Shown in pieces: positions 8,248 to 18,332 of a stretch of 64,000 nt of DNA. The stretch spans positions 3,286,001 through 3,350,000 of the forward strand of contig NZ_CP179868.1 of assembly GCF_051379705.1 (NCBI RefSeq). The letters run 5' to 3'. Positions within the stretch are counted from its first letter, which is position 1. Each line of letters begins with the position of its first letter. The DNA is from Ekhidna sp051379705. GTDB taxonomy: Bacteria > Bacteroidota > Bacteroidia > Cytophagales > Cyclobacteriaceae. A model generated the notes under the pieces. It did no database searches. It was given only the letters and a program-made list of their open reading frames with translations, and was not told the origin of the DNA. The position numbers and the translations under genes were made by a program.

Positions 8248-11200
8248 ATGAATCGTACCCCTTATGCCGCTGCGTTCTGCAAGCGGATTTTATCTGTAGT
8301 CCTTTTTCTGATAGCCAATTTGCTGTGGTCACAAAATATTACAGAAACACGCTGGTACTTTGGAAACTCTGCTGAAAATCTCGTTTTTGATAGAAATGGC
8401 AGAGATGTATATCTACAGACAGATCAGGCAACTCCATTTGGAACAGCTGGTGCGGTAACGATTACTGATCAGTTCACAGGCAATCTCCTGTTCTATACAG
8501 ATGGGATAAATATCTACGATGCATCACACCTCATTCTACCCAATGGAGCTGGAATGTCAGGTGTTTCTAGCATCAACGTTCCGGTAGTCACCTGTCCGGT
8601 CACAGACAATCCGGGACAATATTATCTTTTTACAAATTCAGGTTCCGGAGGAGTCAATGAAATTCAATATACAGTAGTTGATGCCACCATACCTGGCAAT
8701 GGCACTGCCCAGTTTCCTTATGGTGATGTAGTTACAGGGATGTTTGATGTATCGACAGGTCTTACTGATCCTGCCGGGGGAATGTTGATTATTCCGGCAG
8801 GAGATGGTGAACTGTTTTGGCTTATTTCGCAAGATAGAAATTCGTTTGAGATTCAGGTGACACAAATAGATGGTGGAGGTGTTGGTGCAACCACTAATTA
8901 CGATTTCACAGGTGGAATAACCCCAGGGTTTGAAGCAGCACACTTCGCCTATAATGCTGATTCAGCGAAATTGGCCATGGCACCCAGGAGAACCAATCGA
9001 AATATTTGGTTGATGGATTTTGACAACACAACTGGTGTATTGGCATTTGACACAACCCTTGTTGGCTCAGGGTTTAATGATGATCAAGGTGAGTCTGTCT
9101 ATGATGTGGAATGGTCTGGTGATGGATCTAAACTCTATTTGTCGAGATTTGGAAGTTCGGGCACTACTGGCCAGCTGTATCAAATTGATTTCAACGATAC
9201 AACCATGGCCGTTAATCCAATTTTGCCCACACCAATTTTTCGTAGTTTGGGATTGAAAAGAGCGCCGGATGATCGTGTCTATCATCTTTATCAGACCACA
9301 AATGGATCTGCATTTAATCTGGGTAGAATCAACCTTCCAGATAGTATAGTGGATTCAGTTCAATATCAAGCTATCGTTTTTCCGGATGATTTCAACACAC
9401 GGCAGTTTCCGGAGTTTACGCCTGGTTACAACTTCACTTTTGATACGCTTAATTTTTATTGGATCGATAGCTGCCTTACGAATGTCACGAAGTTTTTTCC
9501 TGTTATAGAACCGGTACCAAACAACCTGATCTGGGATTTTGGAGATGGAAGCACCTCCAATGCTTGGATTCCAAACTACGAGTATCAAATGGAGTCCGGC
9601 TATACAGTCAGCTTGACTGCCGAAGTAAATGGCGTCAGGCAGACCATTAGTCAGCCAGTGGAAATATTAATGAATGACCTTATGGTTGACCTGGGGAATG
9701 ACACGACCATTTGTGTTGATGAAATTCTAACCTTAGATGCGGGATCTGGCTCCTCTTTCGTCTGGAATACAGGAGCGCTCACCCAAACAATTGATATTGA
9801 TACAGCAGGCACATACTGGGTTGAAGTAACAAACGCTACTGGCTGTACGGATTTTGATGATATCGAGGTTACGGAATATGGAGTTGCAAACCAGACGTCT
9901 AATCAATGGTATTTTGGAGAGCAAGCCGGTATTGAATTCACAAATGGACCAATAGCAATTCTTGATGGAAATAATCAGGATGCACGTGAAGGATGTGCCA
10001 CTATTTCTGATGTTAATGGAGCTTTACTATTCTATACAAACGGAGTTACGGTATGGAATCGAGATCATGAAGTAATGCTTAATGGCGATACGATAGGAGG
10101 AGAGGTTCGCTCAGCGCAAAATTCGTTAATCATGCCTTTCGGTAATGATGAAACCATGTTCTACATCTTCACAACTGAGCGTGTTTATGGAGATGATGAA
10201 TATGCCCTCAGATATTCTGTTGTTGATATGAAAGAAGGCGACGGATTAGGGAAAGTCATAGTCAAGAATATAAAGCTCATGGATAATAGTACTGAGCGGA
10301 TAACCGGGTCAGGATTTACAGGTAATGATTTGATCGTAGCTCATGAATTTGGAAATAATACGTTCAGAGCATTTCAGACGAGCGCAGCAGGTCTTAGCGG
10401 TGCGATTTTCTCACCCAGTGGTGAGATTCATGATTTTATGCAAGAATTGAGTGCTACCGGATACATGAAAATATCTGCTAACCTGAATCAGATTGCTGTA
10501 AACATCCCGGGAACGAATCAGGTAGAGATTTTAGACTTCAATCAGGGAGAAGTATCTAACCCCAGACTAATTGATACTGGAGAAAGTGATCTCTATGGGA
10601 TGGAGTTTTCACCCGGAGGGTTGCGCTTGTATTTAACGACAAGTTCAGGTGCATCCAAGCTCATTCAATACGATTTAGATAGCTTGAACTCAGCAAACCC
10701 TGTTACAGATATAGAAGCAACAAAGTTTGATGGATATCCACAAGGCACAAACTATGGTGCATTGCAGCTGGGGCCGGATGGAACCATATATATGGCTGTT
10801 GACAACTCAGGCACCATTGGTACTATAAGCGCTCCAGATGGTGACGATGCAGGCAATAGTTTTGATCCAGCAGGTTTTGATCTCTCAGGCCGAACCAGTC
10901 GATTAGGACTGCCAAACTTTGCTCAAAATCAAACTCCTCCCATACAGCAGCCAAGCATGATTGTTTCTGAAGGATGTGCAGGCCAACCAACTTCTTTTTC
11001 AGCGGTAGGTAGAGACCCCAATAATCTGATTGAAAACTATCTATGGATTTTTGGTGACGGAAGTTCTGCAGCAGTTCAGGATACCACCCATACCTATGCA
11101 AATCCAGGCACTTATAATGTTCAACTTGTTTTGAGTAATCGATGTGATGTAGACACCACACTGACACAAACCATTACGATAAATAATATTCCGGAAAACC

Positions 11201-13413
11201 CAACGGTTCCTACTGATACAGCGCTTTGTGATCAATCGATTGTATTGACCGCATGGCCTGTGGACAATCCTGATTTCGACTACTACTGGAGCACAGGAGA
11301 AACTACTCGAGAGATTACGGTGAGTAATCCCGCAATTATTGAAGTGGCGATCATTAATACAATCACTGGATGTACTTCGGATACACTTCAGGTCTTCCTT
11401 GCGGATGCAAGACCTGCTGTGGACCTTGGTCCGGATAGATCCTTATGTCAAAATGATCCTACGATCACTCTGAATGCCCAGGTGGCGAGAGCCACCTATG
11501 AATGGTCTATTGATGGTGTCTTACTTGGAACCAATAGAACCTTTGATATTGACACAACTACCGCTGGCATTTTTGAGTACACCGTGGAGGTCACTAATTC
11601 ATTTGGGTGTATTGGCAGGGATACATTAATGGTCACCATTCAGGAAGCACCCGATATTTCTATTGTATCAAATACCACTACGGGATGTGGTAACGATGAT
11701 GGATCGATAGATATCACATTTAATGTGGCGGGTAGCTATTCGTATCAAATCTCAGGGCCAAGTACAGCAGGACCTTTCAATTTTGATGGGCCTGGAACAA
11801 TCTCAATTCCAACAGGTGCTCCTCCAGGTAATTTACCTCCGGGCAACTATAATCTCACTGTTACAAATCTGGTGACCGGATGTAGTCACTTTGAGGTTGT
11901 CCCGGTGGAGGATCCAGGTAGCTTCAATATGAATGTTTCAAACACAGGTGGAATTTGTGATGGTACAGTTGAATTAACCATTTCAGGAACAACTCCAACG
12001 CTTCCAGCCAGCTACGATTACGAGATTCAAAACCAAAACGGCGTTATTGTGGCTAATGGAACTGACAGTGTGGATCCATTGGTGATTTCAGGGTTGAATA
12101 CAGGCACGTTTACCATTCAGGTAACAGATAATGCCCCTCCAGGATGCGTGGAAACAGAACAAATTACCATTGCACCAGGAAATGAACCAGTCTTTACTTT
12201 TGACGCCATTCAAGATATATGTGGAACTTCAGGAGATGTAATAATTACTGATGGAGGTACAGCGGGTGTTTCGTATGCATGGACCACAACGGACGGGAAC
12301 ATTACGAGTGCAGCGACCGGAACAACTATTACTGTGGACCAAGCCGGGACCTACACAGTTACTGCATCAGCCCCAGGTTTCTGTGATAGAATTGAGGATA
12401 TTCTTGTCAACTTTAATACTGAACCGACCGTAGATGTTGTAGTCAATGGGGATGCCTGCGAAGGTCAAGTCACTTTAGTGGCTAATGTAACTGGTGGTAG
12501 TGGAACATATATTTTTAATTGGAACGATGGGGGAGGCGCCATGCAGAATACTGTCTCAACTTCAGGCACTTACAATGTAACTGTTACCGATCAATTCACA
12601 GGTTGTGAAGTAACATCTGGAGACACAAACATTGAAATTCAACCCGAATTTACTGTTGCGATGACTCTACAGCCAGATTGTGATAACGGGAATGTACTTG
12701 CCATAGCGACTACCAATTATTTCAATCCTTCAGTGACCTATCAATGGACAGACGGAGGTGGAACAGTACTGCCAATTACAGATTCAATCCTCACTGTTTC
12801 AGTTTCAGGCAGATATACCGTAGTTGCTACCAACGAATCGGGACTCTGTACCGCTACTGATGCACTAGATATCGCTGTAGTTCCGATCAATCCAGAAGAT
12901 TTATTACTTCCTGAAAGAGCTGGTTTTTGTTCTGGGGATGCCACTGATCCTACCGTAGACCTGGATCCAGGGATATTTAATACTTACGAGTGGAGGTTGT
13001 TGCCCGATGACGCAATCATATCAACAGATCAGGTGCTGAATGTAGGAACCGCGGGTACCTATGAAGTCACCCTTTACAATGGTTTCACCTGCACCACAGA
13101 CCAGGTAGAGGTTGTAGAAGATTGCCGACCAACCATCGTAGCTCCCAATGCGTTCTCTCCAAACGGGAATGGAGTAAATGATCAGTTCTTTGTTTATCCT
13201 AATGATTATGTAGATCAATTTGAGATTTTGATATACACCCGCTGGGGTGAGTTGGTCTTTACCGCAAACAATCAGGATTTCCAGTGGGATGGAATTTATA
13301 AAGGTAAATTGCTTCCTCCGGGAACGTATGCATTCATTATGAAATTCTCCAGTTCGTTGGCTCCTGATTTGGGAACTATTGAACAATATGGGTCTGTTAC
13401 GCTTATAAGATAA
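8248..13413 (+). CDS. Giant T9SS type B cargo: duplicated propeller-PKD modules plus Ig-like repeats
   Basis: Secreted surface protein of 1721 residues. I chose ATG 8248 because it gives a signal peptide (basic RTPYAAAFCKR, then a hydrophobic core ending at LLWSQ); GTG 8221 and ATG 8230 would only add a polar extension. Two similar units follow: a propeller-like region opening with RWYFGN, then a PKD domain (WDFGDGST near 430); and a second opening with QWYFGE near 550, then a PKD domain (WIFGDGSS near 930). Several Ig-like repeats follow, many rich in CxG and GTYxV motifs. The C-terminus has APNAFSPNGNGVNDQF and RWGELVF, the gliding-motility-associated type B sorting domain. Likely an adhesin or cell-surface filament exported through the divergent PorP/SprF protein. 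Confidence 0.92.
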   Translation: MNRTPYAAAFCKRILSVVLFLIANLLWSQNITETRWYFGNSAENLVFDRNGRDVYLQTDQATPFGTAGAVTITDQFTGNLLFYTDGINIYDASHLILPNGAGMSGVSSINVPVVTCPVTDNPGQYYLFTNSGSGGVNEIQYTVVDATIPGNGTAQFPYGDVVTGMFDVSTGLTDPAGGMLIIPAGDGELFWLISQDRNSFEIQVTQIDGGGVGATTNYDFTGGITPGFEAAHFAYNADSAKLAMAPRRTNRNIWLMDFDNTTGVLAFDTTLVGSGFNDDQGESVYDVEWSGDGSKLYLSRFGSSGTTGQLYQIDFNDTTMAVNPILPTPIFRSLGLKRAPDDRVYHLYQTTNGSAFNLGRINLPDSIVDSVQYQAIVFPDDFNTRQFPEFTPGYNFTFDTLNFYWIDSCLTNVTKFFPVIEPVPNNLIWDFGDGSTSNAWIPNYEYQMESGYTVSLTAEVNGVRQTISQPVEILMNDLMVDLGNDTTICVDEILTLDAGSGSSFVWNTGALTQTIDIDTAGTYWVEVTNATGCTDFDDIEVTEYGVANQTSNQWYFGEQAGIEFTNGPIAILDGNNQDAREGCATISDVNGALLFYTNGVTVWNRDHEVMLNGDTIGGEVRSAQNSLIMPFGNDETMFYIFTTERVYGDDEYALRYSVVDMKEGDGLGKVIVKNIKLMDNSTERITGSGFTGNDLIVAHEFGNNTFRAFQTSAAGLSGAIFSPSGEIHDFMQELSATGYMKISANLNQIAVNIPGTNQVEILDFNQGEVSNPRLIDTGESDLYGMEFSPGGLRLYLTTSSGASKLIQYDLDSLNSANPVTDIEATKFDGYPQGTNYGALQLGPDGTIYMAVDNSGTIGTISAPDGDDAGNSFDPAGFDLSGRTSRLGLPNFAQNQTPPIQQPSMIVSEGCAGQPTSFSAVGRDPNNLIENYLWIFGDGSSAAVQDTTHTYANPGTYNVQLVLSNRCDVDTTLTQTITINNIPENPTVPTDTALCDQSIVLTAWPVDNPDFDYYWSTGETTREITVSNPAIIEVAIINTITGCTSDTLQVFLADARPAVDLGPDRSLCQNDPTITLNAQVARATYEWSIDGVLLGTNRTFDIDTTTAGIFEYTVEVTNSFGCIGRDTLMVTIQEAPDISIVSNTTTGCGNDDGSIDITFNVAGSYSYQISGPSTAGPFNFDGPGTISIPTGAPPGNLPPGNYNLTVTNLVTGCSHFEVVPVEDPGSFNMNVSNTGGICDGTVELTISGTTPTLPASYDYEIQNQNGVIVANGTDSVDPLVISGLNTGTFTIQVTDNAPPGCVETEQITIAPGNEPVFTFDAIQDICGTSGDVIITDGGTAGVSYAWTTTDGNITSAATGTTITVDQAGTYTVTASAPGFCDRIEDILVNFNTEPTVDVVVNGDACEGQVTLVANVTGGSGTYIFNWNDGGGAMQNTVSTSGTYNVTVTDQFTGCEVTSGDTNIEIQPEFTVAMTLQPDCDNGNVLAIATTNYFNPSVTYQWTDGGGTVLPITDSILTVSVSGRYTVVATNESGLCTATDALDIAVVPINPEDLLLPERAGFCSGDATDPTVDLDPGIFNTYEWRLLPDDAIISTDQVLNVGTAGTYEVTLYNGFTCTTDQVEVVEDCRPTIVAPNAFSPNGNGVNDQFFVYPNDYVDQFEILIYTRWGELVFTANNQDFQWDGIYKGKLLPPGTYAFIMKFSSSLAPDLGTIEQYGSVTLIR

Positions 13414-14006
13414 TGAGCTACTTTGATTACATATATAACCGACTTTTTAGTAAGTCTGAAGCAACACCAACAAAGGTGCTCGTCAACGAAATCATTCAAA
13501 GGAGTCAGTCCTTTGTCGATCGATTTCAAGCATGGAAGAGATCAGAGGTTTGTGCCGATTTTCTAAACGACTTGTGGCAGTCCTATTTCTGGCAAAAGAA
13601 AGGTGTGGATAAAGACCCGCATATCTTATTGCTGGAATCCACCTATAGTAACGGTTTTGCCATTAGTTATGAAGCCAAGTACGGAAAAAATAGTCTCAGA
13701 TATCTTTTCGACTATATCAAAGATCAAGTCAAATTATTAGACTACCGATTAGTCATGAGCAGGCATACCATGCAGGAGAAAGATGATAAAGTTGAGATGA
13801 AAGAAATGCATTATTTAAAACCAAAGCGAGGTTTTATTGAACCTATTGATCAAAAATATGGTAACGTGCAGATCGAGTATATCGAAGAAAATGATGAACC
13901 AACACGAATCAAACTTATCGCAAATTCGTATCCTGACAGGAAATACAAACAAGCTGATGATTTTGAAAATCTAGCAGAATATATTTTTTCAATTAAGAAA
14001 CATTAA
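13413..14006 (+). CDS. Unknown protein, 197 residues, in the T9SS cargo cluster
   Basis: I do not recognise the family. The protein has no signal peptide or membrane segment, is rich in charged and aromatic residues, and is probably a mixed alpha/beta cytoplasmic protein. Its ATG shares one base with the stop of the giant cargo gene (TAATG), which points to translational coupling, and it lies 3 bases before the next gene. An unknown cytoplasmic protein between exported proteins might assist their synthesis or regulation, but nothing in the sequence shows that. Confidence 0.8.
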   Translation: MSYFDYIYNRLFSKSEATPTKVLVNEIIQRSQSFVDRFQAWKRSEVCADFLNDLWQSYFWQKKGVDKDPHILLLESTYSNGFAISYEAKYGKNSLRYLFDYIKDQVKLLDYRLVMSRHTMQEKDDKVEMKEMHYLKPKRGFIEPIDQKYGNVQIEYIEENDEPTRIKLIANSYPDRKYKQADDFENLAEYIFSIKKH

Positions 14007-14009
14007 AAA

Positions 14010-14363
14010 ATGAGAATTATTACCCTTTTTGCGGTCATCCTTTTGGGATCCGCTTCTATCAACACAGCTGAAGCACAATTATTGCCCACCAAATTGAGAG
14101 TCACGGTAATAGACGGACTTGGAAACTATGTGGAGGGCGCTACAGTCTCGATTTACGAAAGTGAGAAAGATTACCTGGCAAGTGAAAATGCCGTTGCAAC
14201 TATGACAGCTGACAAAAAAGGCAGAGTCACTTTCAAGGAGATTAAGCCAATAGCATACTTCGTAGAGGCAAAATTTGAGGATAAGAATAACAATGCAGCT
14301 GGTGTAAAAACAGGTGAATTGGAAGAAGGAAAACTCAATAAGGTAAACACGGTCATTGATTAG
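14010..14363 (+). CDS. Small exported Ig-like (carboxypeptidase-regulatory-like) protein, copy 1
   Basis: 117 residues with a signal peptide ending near AEAQ, leaving a single beta-sandwich of about 95 residues. The core LGNYVEGATVSIY and later DKKGRV look like a carboxypeptidase regulatory-like or CNA-B domain, a fold often used as a spacer or binding module in surface proteins. A clear paralogue lies at 35329-35679, sharing LGNYVEGATV, the DKKG turn, a GVxTG segment and NKVxxVI at the end. No sorting domain is present, so it probably remains in the periplasm or attached to a partner. Its end overlaps the start of the next gene. Confidence 0.85.
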   Translation: MRIITLFAVILLGSASINTAEAQLLPTKLRVTVIDGLGNYVEGATVSIYESEKDYLASENAVATMTADKKGRVTFKEIKPIAYFVEAKFEDKNNNAAGVKTGELEEGKLNKVNTVID

Positions 14364-17139
14364 GTTGAGAAAAGTACTTTTTATCCTAGGTATCGCTTTA
14401 CTCCTTGGTGACTCTCTCAACGAATTCAAGCCAATATATTCCATTCAAATAGTTGATGCTGCCTCAGAAATTGAAGGCAGAGAAGATTTGATGGGGAGAA
14501 ATGAGTATCTAAGCTTACTTCAGGCAGATCCATCCACCGGGCTTGTACCCGAAGATATACGTGTAGCTGAACTTCAATTTGATAAAAGACTCACTACTCA
14601 AACTGCTCAACTCCGAACCGAAGCGTTGACAATAGAATCGGCCGGACCAGTAAACGTTGGAGGTAGAACTCGGGCAGTTGCTTTTGATGTTCGTGACGAG
14701 AATATAATACTGGCTGGAGGTGTGTCCGGAGGTGTATGGAAAAGTCAGGATGGAGGAGCTACCTGGGTTAGAAAATCGAATCCTGAAAATCGTAACAGCG
14801 TTACATGCATAGTGCAGGATACACGTCCCGGAAAAGAAGATATATGGTATCATGGTACAGGTGAAATTGTGGGGAATAGCGCCAGAGGTGGATCAGCTCC
14901 ATTTCGTGGAAACGGAATCTATAAGTCTACTGACAATGGAGAAACCTGGAATGCACTAACCTCAACCCAGGATTCAGAACCTAATATTTTCAATAGTCAG
15001 TTTCAATATATCTGGGATATCGAAACCAACCCTGAGAATCTTGATGAAGACGAAGTATTGGTCGCAGCATATGGCGGAATACTACGATCACTGGATGGAG
15101 GCAATACCTGGCAGGTCGAAGTTGGGCAAGAGCTGTATAACTTGGATGAGTCGGTCGATTTAAATGAAAGTAATGCCTCTTTTTATACATCCTTGGAACG
15201 ATCAGAGGATAATGTTTTTTATGCCGCCCTGTCTTCAGAATCTGGCACAAGCGAAAGATCCCCGGAAGCCGGAATCTACTACTCGCTGAATGGTGATGAT
15301 TGGGCAAATATCACACCACTTACAGACGAATCTCAGTATCGTAGAACAGTGATTGGATCGAGTCCGTCTAATCCGGATATTACCTACTTCATGATTGATT
15401 CCAGTCCGATATTTATCATAGAGCATAAATTATCTCAACTCAATAATCCAAACAGAATCAACGGTTTTGACCCTAATCCTCGTGTGATACCAGAGTTCGA
15501 TGTTGATCAAGGCGACCTGAATACCCAGGGCTCTTACAATATGATGATACGTGTACACCCTACCAATGAGAATATAGTTTTTATCGGAGGAACCAACCTT
15601 TTTAGATCAACTGATGGGTTTAGAACATCAGATAACATCAAGTGGATCGGTGGATATGATCCAGATGGTAGTGGAGTATACGTCAATCATCATCCTGATC
15701 AACATGATTTACTCTTTCTGCCACGCAACCCGGATGCAGCTCTTTCTGCCAGCGATGGTGGATTAATTAAAACCAGCGACATTCGTGCTGATTCGGTCAT
15801 GTGGGAAAGTAGCAATAGTGGTTTTGTGACCTCACAGTTTTTTACGATTGCACAATCCAAGACCATCGGTGACGAAGCGCTGATAGGTGGGATGCAAGAC
15901 AATGGCACTGATCTCACAAGGAACGGGAGCACTTCATGGAATGGAATTATTGGAGGGGACGGAGCATATGCGGCTACCACAAAAGACGATCAGCTTTGGC
16001 TGGCTTCATTCCAAAGGGGACAAACGCTAAGAATAACTTTAAATGATGGTCAATCTATCAGTTCTTTTGGACGTGTGGATCCGGGAGGTCTCGTTCAGAA
16101 ATCCGGCTCATTATATCTTTTTGTGAATCCATTTATTTTAGATCCAATCAATCAGAATCGAATGTTTTGTGGAGGCGGAAATCACCTCTATTTTCATCCA
16201 AATATTTCTCAGATACCCGGAGGTTCACAAATTCCTACCAATATTGGCTGGAAAAAAGTGAATGATACAGCTTTGACCAATGGATTAGTTAGTGCAGTGG
16301 AAGCGTCTTTTGATGGTGAAAAAGTATTTTTTGGAACTTCTTCCGGCCGGGTGTTCCGGCTTGATAACGCTCGTGATGAGACAGCATTTGACTTACAAGA
16401 AATCTCCTCCAATGAATTTCCTTTTGGAGCTTATGTCTCAAGTATTGCAGTAAATCCTGATGACAATCAACATTTGCTCGTGGTATTCTCTAATTACAGT
16501 GTTCCCTCAATTTTTGAAAGCACCGACGGTGGGATCTCCTTTACAGATATAAGTGGAAATCTTGAGGAAAATACGGATGGATCAGGAAATGGACCGAGTG
16601 TAAGGTGGGCTGAGATTGTACCAAAAAACTCTGGAACATTAAGACTGGTTGGTACAAGTGTAGGACTTTACACAACAGAGTCAACCTCAGGTACTACTAC
16701 CTGGATCAAAGAATCACCTGCTCTATTGGGAAGCGCCATTGTTACTATGATGGATTATCGACCAGGTGACGGTAGGCTTGCCATCGCAACTCACGGTAAT
16801 GGTGTCTTTACAACCAATATTCCAGACTTTAAAGCATTGATGCTAGAGGAAGAGGAAGTAAATACATTTGAACTAGTTGCAGCTTATCCGAATCCTTTTA
16901 ATCAGGATACTCAGATTCAGTATAGATTACCTGAGGACGGGGAGGTCAGGGTAGATATCCTGACGTCAAATGGAAGTTTGATAAACACCATACTCTGGGC
17001 GCCACAGTATGCCGGAACAAATACGGTTTCATGGGATGGAAACAATGCGTCAGGTACTTCCTTAGCCAATGGCATATACTTTTATCGTGTCCAATACCAA
17101 GGACAAAGTCTGTCGGGGAGACTGCTTTTGCGTCGCTAG
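14356..17139 (+). CDS. T9SS type A cargo with BNR/Asp-box beta-propeller
   Basis: Secreted protein of about 927 residues. The only upstream starts that keep the signal peptide (RLRKVLFILGIALLLGDS) are TTG 14356 and TTG 14365; the first ATG lies beyond it. TTG 14356 overlaps the previous stop by 8 bases. Asp-box (BNR) repeats of the form S-x-DGG-x-TW recur, for example GVWKSQDGGATW, IYKSTDNGETW and ILRSLDGGNTW, indicating a sortilin/sialidase-like propeller. The C-terminus has AYPNPFNQDTQIQY and ends in SGRLLLRR, a type A T9SS sorting domain. Ligand or enzymatic activity is unknown. It is the last gene of the co-oriented cluster that begins at 8248. Confidence 0.9.
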   Translation: MIRLRKVLFILGIALLLGDSLNEFKPIYSIQIVDAASEIEGREDLMGRNEYLSLLQADPSTGLVPEDIRVAELQFDKRLTTQTAQLRTEALTIESAGPVNVGGRTRAVAFDVRDENIILAGGVSGGVWKSQDGGATWVRKSNPENRNSVTCIVQDTRPGKEDIWYHGTGEIVGNSARGGSAPFRGNGIYKSTDNGETWNALTSTQDSEPNIFNSQFQYIWDIETNPENLDEDEVLVAAYGGILRSLDGGNTWQVEVGQELYNLDESVDLNESNASFYTSLERSEDNVFYAALSSESGTSERSPEAGIYYSLNGDDWANITPLTDESQYRRTVIGSSPSNPDITYFMIDSSPIFIIEHKLSQLNNPNRINGFDPNPRVIPEFDVDQGDLNTQGSYNMMIRVHPTNENIVFIGGTNLFRSTDGFRTSDNIKWIGGYDPDGSGVYVNHHPDQHDLLFLPRNPDAALSASDGGLIKTSDIRADSVMWESSNSGFVTSQFFTIAQSKTIGDEALIGGMQDNGTDLTRNGSTSWNGIIGGDGAYAATTKDDQLWLASFQRGQTLRITLNDGQSISSFGRVDPGGLVQKSGSLYLFVNPFILDPINQNRMFCGGGNHLYFHPNISQIPGGSQIPTNIGWKKVNDTALTNGLVSAVEASFDGEKVFFGTSSGRVFRLDNARDETAFDLQEISSNEFPFGAYVSSIAVNPDDNQHLLVVFSNYSVPSIFESTDGGISFTDISGNLEENTDGSGNGPSVRWAEIVPKNSGTLRLVGTSVGLYTTESTSGTTTWIKESPALLGSAIVTMMDYRPGDGRLAIATHGNGVFTTNIPDFKALMLEEEEVNTFELVAAYPNPFNQDTQIQYRLPEDGEVRVDILTSNGSLINTILWAPQYAGTNTVSWDGNNASGTSLANGIYFYRVQYQGQSLSGRLLLRR

Positions 17140-17294
17140 GCTCTGATGCTCAAAACCAAGAGAAAATAAGAGATCACCATTACCCAAAAATGATAATTCA
17201 CAATATTTGGAATGAAGCCCAAGTCCATCAAAATGACCAGGATGGCGAGAACTATCGATGCGATGCGTAAGGTATTTCGTGTGCTTTTTGTCAT
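17136..17294 (-). CDS. Small two-helix membrane protein, 52 residues
   Basis: Starting at ATG 17294, the frame encodes a basic N-terminus (MTKSTRNTLR), a hydrophobic helix (IASIVLAILVILMDLG) and a second helix (FWVMVISYFLLVLSI). An in-frame ATG at 17336 would add 14 residues but gives a poorer membrane-protein start. It is convergent with the BNR gene, with stops overlapping. The clean two-helix pattern supports a real gene, but I recognise no family and the short length leaves doubt. Confidence 0.55.
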   Translation of the reverse strand: MTKSTRNTLRIASIVLAILVILMDLGFIPNIVNYHFWVMVISYFLLVLSIRA

Positions 17295-17381
17295 GGGAAT
17301 AGGTTTTAGACTAAAATAAGTATTTAACAGCCACATGACAAATTCAAAAGGTTCATCATCTTTGCCGAAGGAAGAAATTCC

Positions 17382-18332
17382 ATGGCAGAGATAGGAAACG
17401 ATATCGCAAAAGCAAAAACACTACTATGCACTGGAGAAGTGGTGGCTATACCAACTGAGACGGTTTATGGGCTAGCTGGAAACGCTTTGGATGAGAAGTC
17501 TATTCTCAAAATCTACACAGTTAAGAATCGGCCTAAGTTTGATCCATTAATTGCCCATGTAGATACATTAGAAAAAGTTGAAAATCTTGTCCATGAAATT
17601 CCTGATCAAGCGATGGCATTGGCCGAGCAATTTTGGCCTGGCCCACTGACCATCTTACTTTCAAAAAAAGCTGAAGTACCAGATCTTCTCACATCGGGAC
17701 TGGATCGCATAGCTGTAAGAATACCAAACCATCCGCTGACCCAGGATCTATTATCTCAACTTGACTTCCCTGTTGCGGCTCCAAGTGCCAACCCATTTGG
17801 GTATGTTTCGCCCACCTCGGCAGAACACGTTCAGAATCAGCTTGGAGAAAAGATTAAATATATACTGGATGGAGGACCATGTAGGATTGGTTTGGAATCC
17901 ACTATTGTGGGCTTTGAAGATGGAAAAACGGTTGTGTATCGTTTAGGTGGCACCAAAGTAGAAGATATTCAATCCATTGTAGGCAAGGTTGAAATTAAAG
18001 TAAATATGAGCTCCAATCCTGCTGCACCTGGAATGCTAAAATCACATTATTCGCCAGGAAGAAAGATGTTGGTTGGAGACATTGAGCAAAACTTGAAATC
18101 ATTAGATTCCGCAAACACTGGGGTTATTTCGTTCAGCACCTCACATGATGTGCCTGAATCAAATATGGCTGTGCTCTCAGCGACTGGTGATCTCGATGAG
18201 GCAGCGAGAAATATTTTTGCGGCGCTTCGCAAAATGGATCAACCTCACATAAACACAGTACTTGCCGAAGTACTACCCAACGAGGGTTTAGGAAGAGCTA
18301 TCAATGATCGGTTAAAAAGAGCGTCTGTCTAA
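17382..18332 (+). CDS. L-threonylcarbamoyladenylate synthase (Sua5 type)
   Basis: Makes threonylcarbamoyl-AMP from threonine, bicarbonate and ATP, the first step of the universal t6A37 tRNA modification. The YrdC domain fills residues 1-200 with GEVVAIPTETVYGLAGNA and KNRPKFDPLIAHV near the N-terminus and the SANPFG block near 135-140. A C-terminal domain of about 100 residues, with the linker APGMLKSHYSP, marks the longer Sua5 form rather than the short TsaC. Length 316 fits. It ends convergently with the next gene, overlapping by 4 bases. Confidence 0.95.
   Translation: MAEIGNDIAKAKTLLCTGEVVAIPTETVYGLAGNALDEKSILKIYTVKNRPKFDPLIAHVDTLEKVENLVHEIPDQAMALAEQFWPGPLTILLSKKAEVPDLLTSGLDRIAVRIPNHPLTQDLLSQLDFPVAAPSANPFGYVSPTSAEHVQNQLGEKIKYILDGGPCRIGLESTIVGFEDGKTVVYRLGGTKVEDIQSIVGKVEIKVNMSSNPAAPGMLKSHYSPGRKMLVGDIEQNLKSLDSANTGVISFSTSHDVPESNMAVLSATGDLDEAARNIFAALRKMDQPHINTVLAEVLPNEGLGRAINDRLKRASV

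Noticed and set aside
13021..13386. 121-codon reverse-strand frame inside the giant cargo gene
   Set aside because: It lies wholly within a certain gene, has low-complexity composition and no recognisable domain or start context. Several similar antisense frames in the cargo gene are equally rejected.
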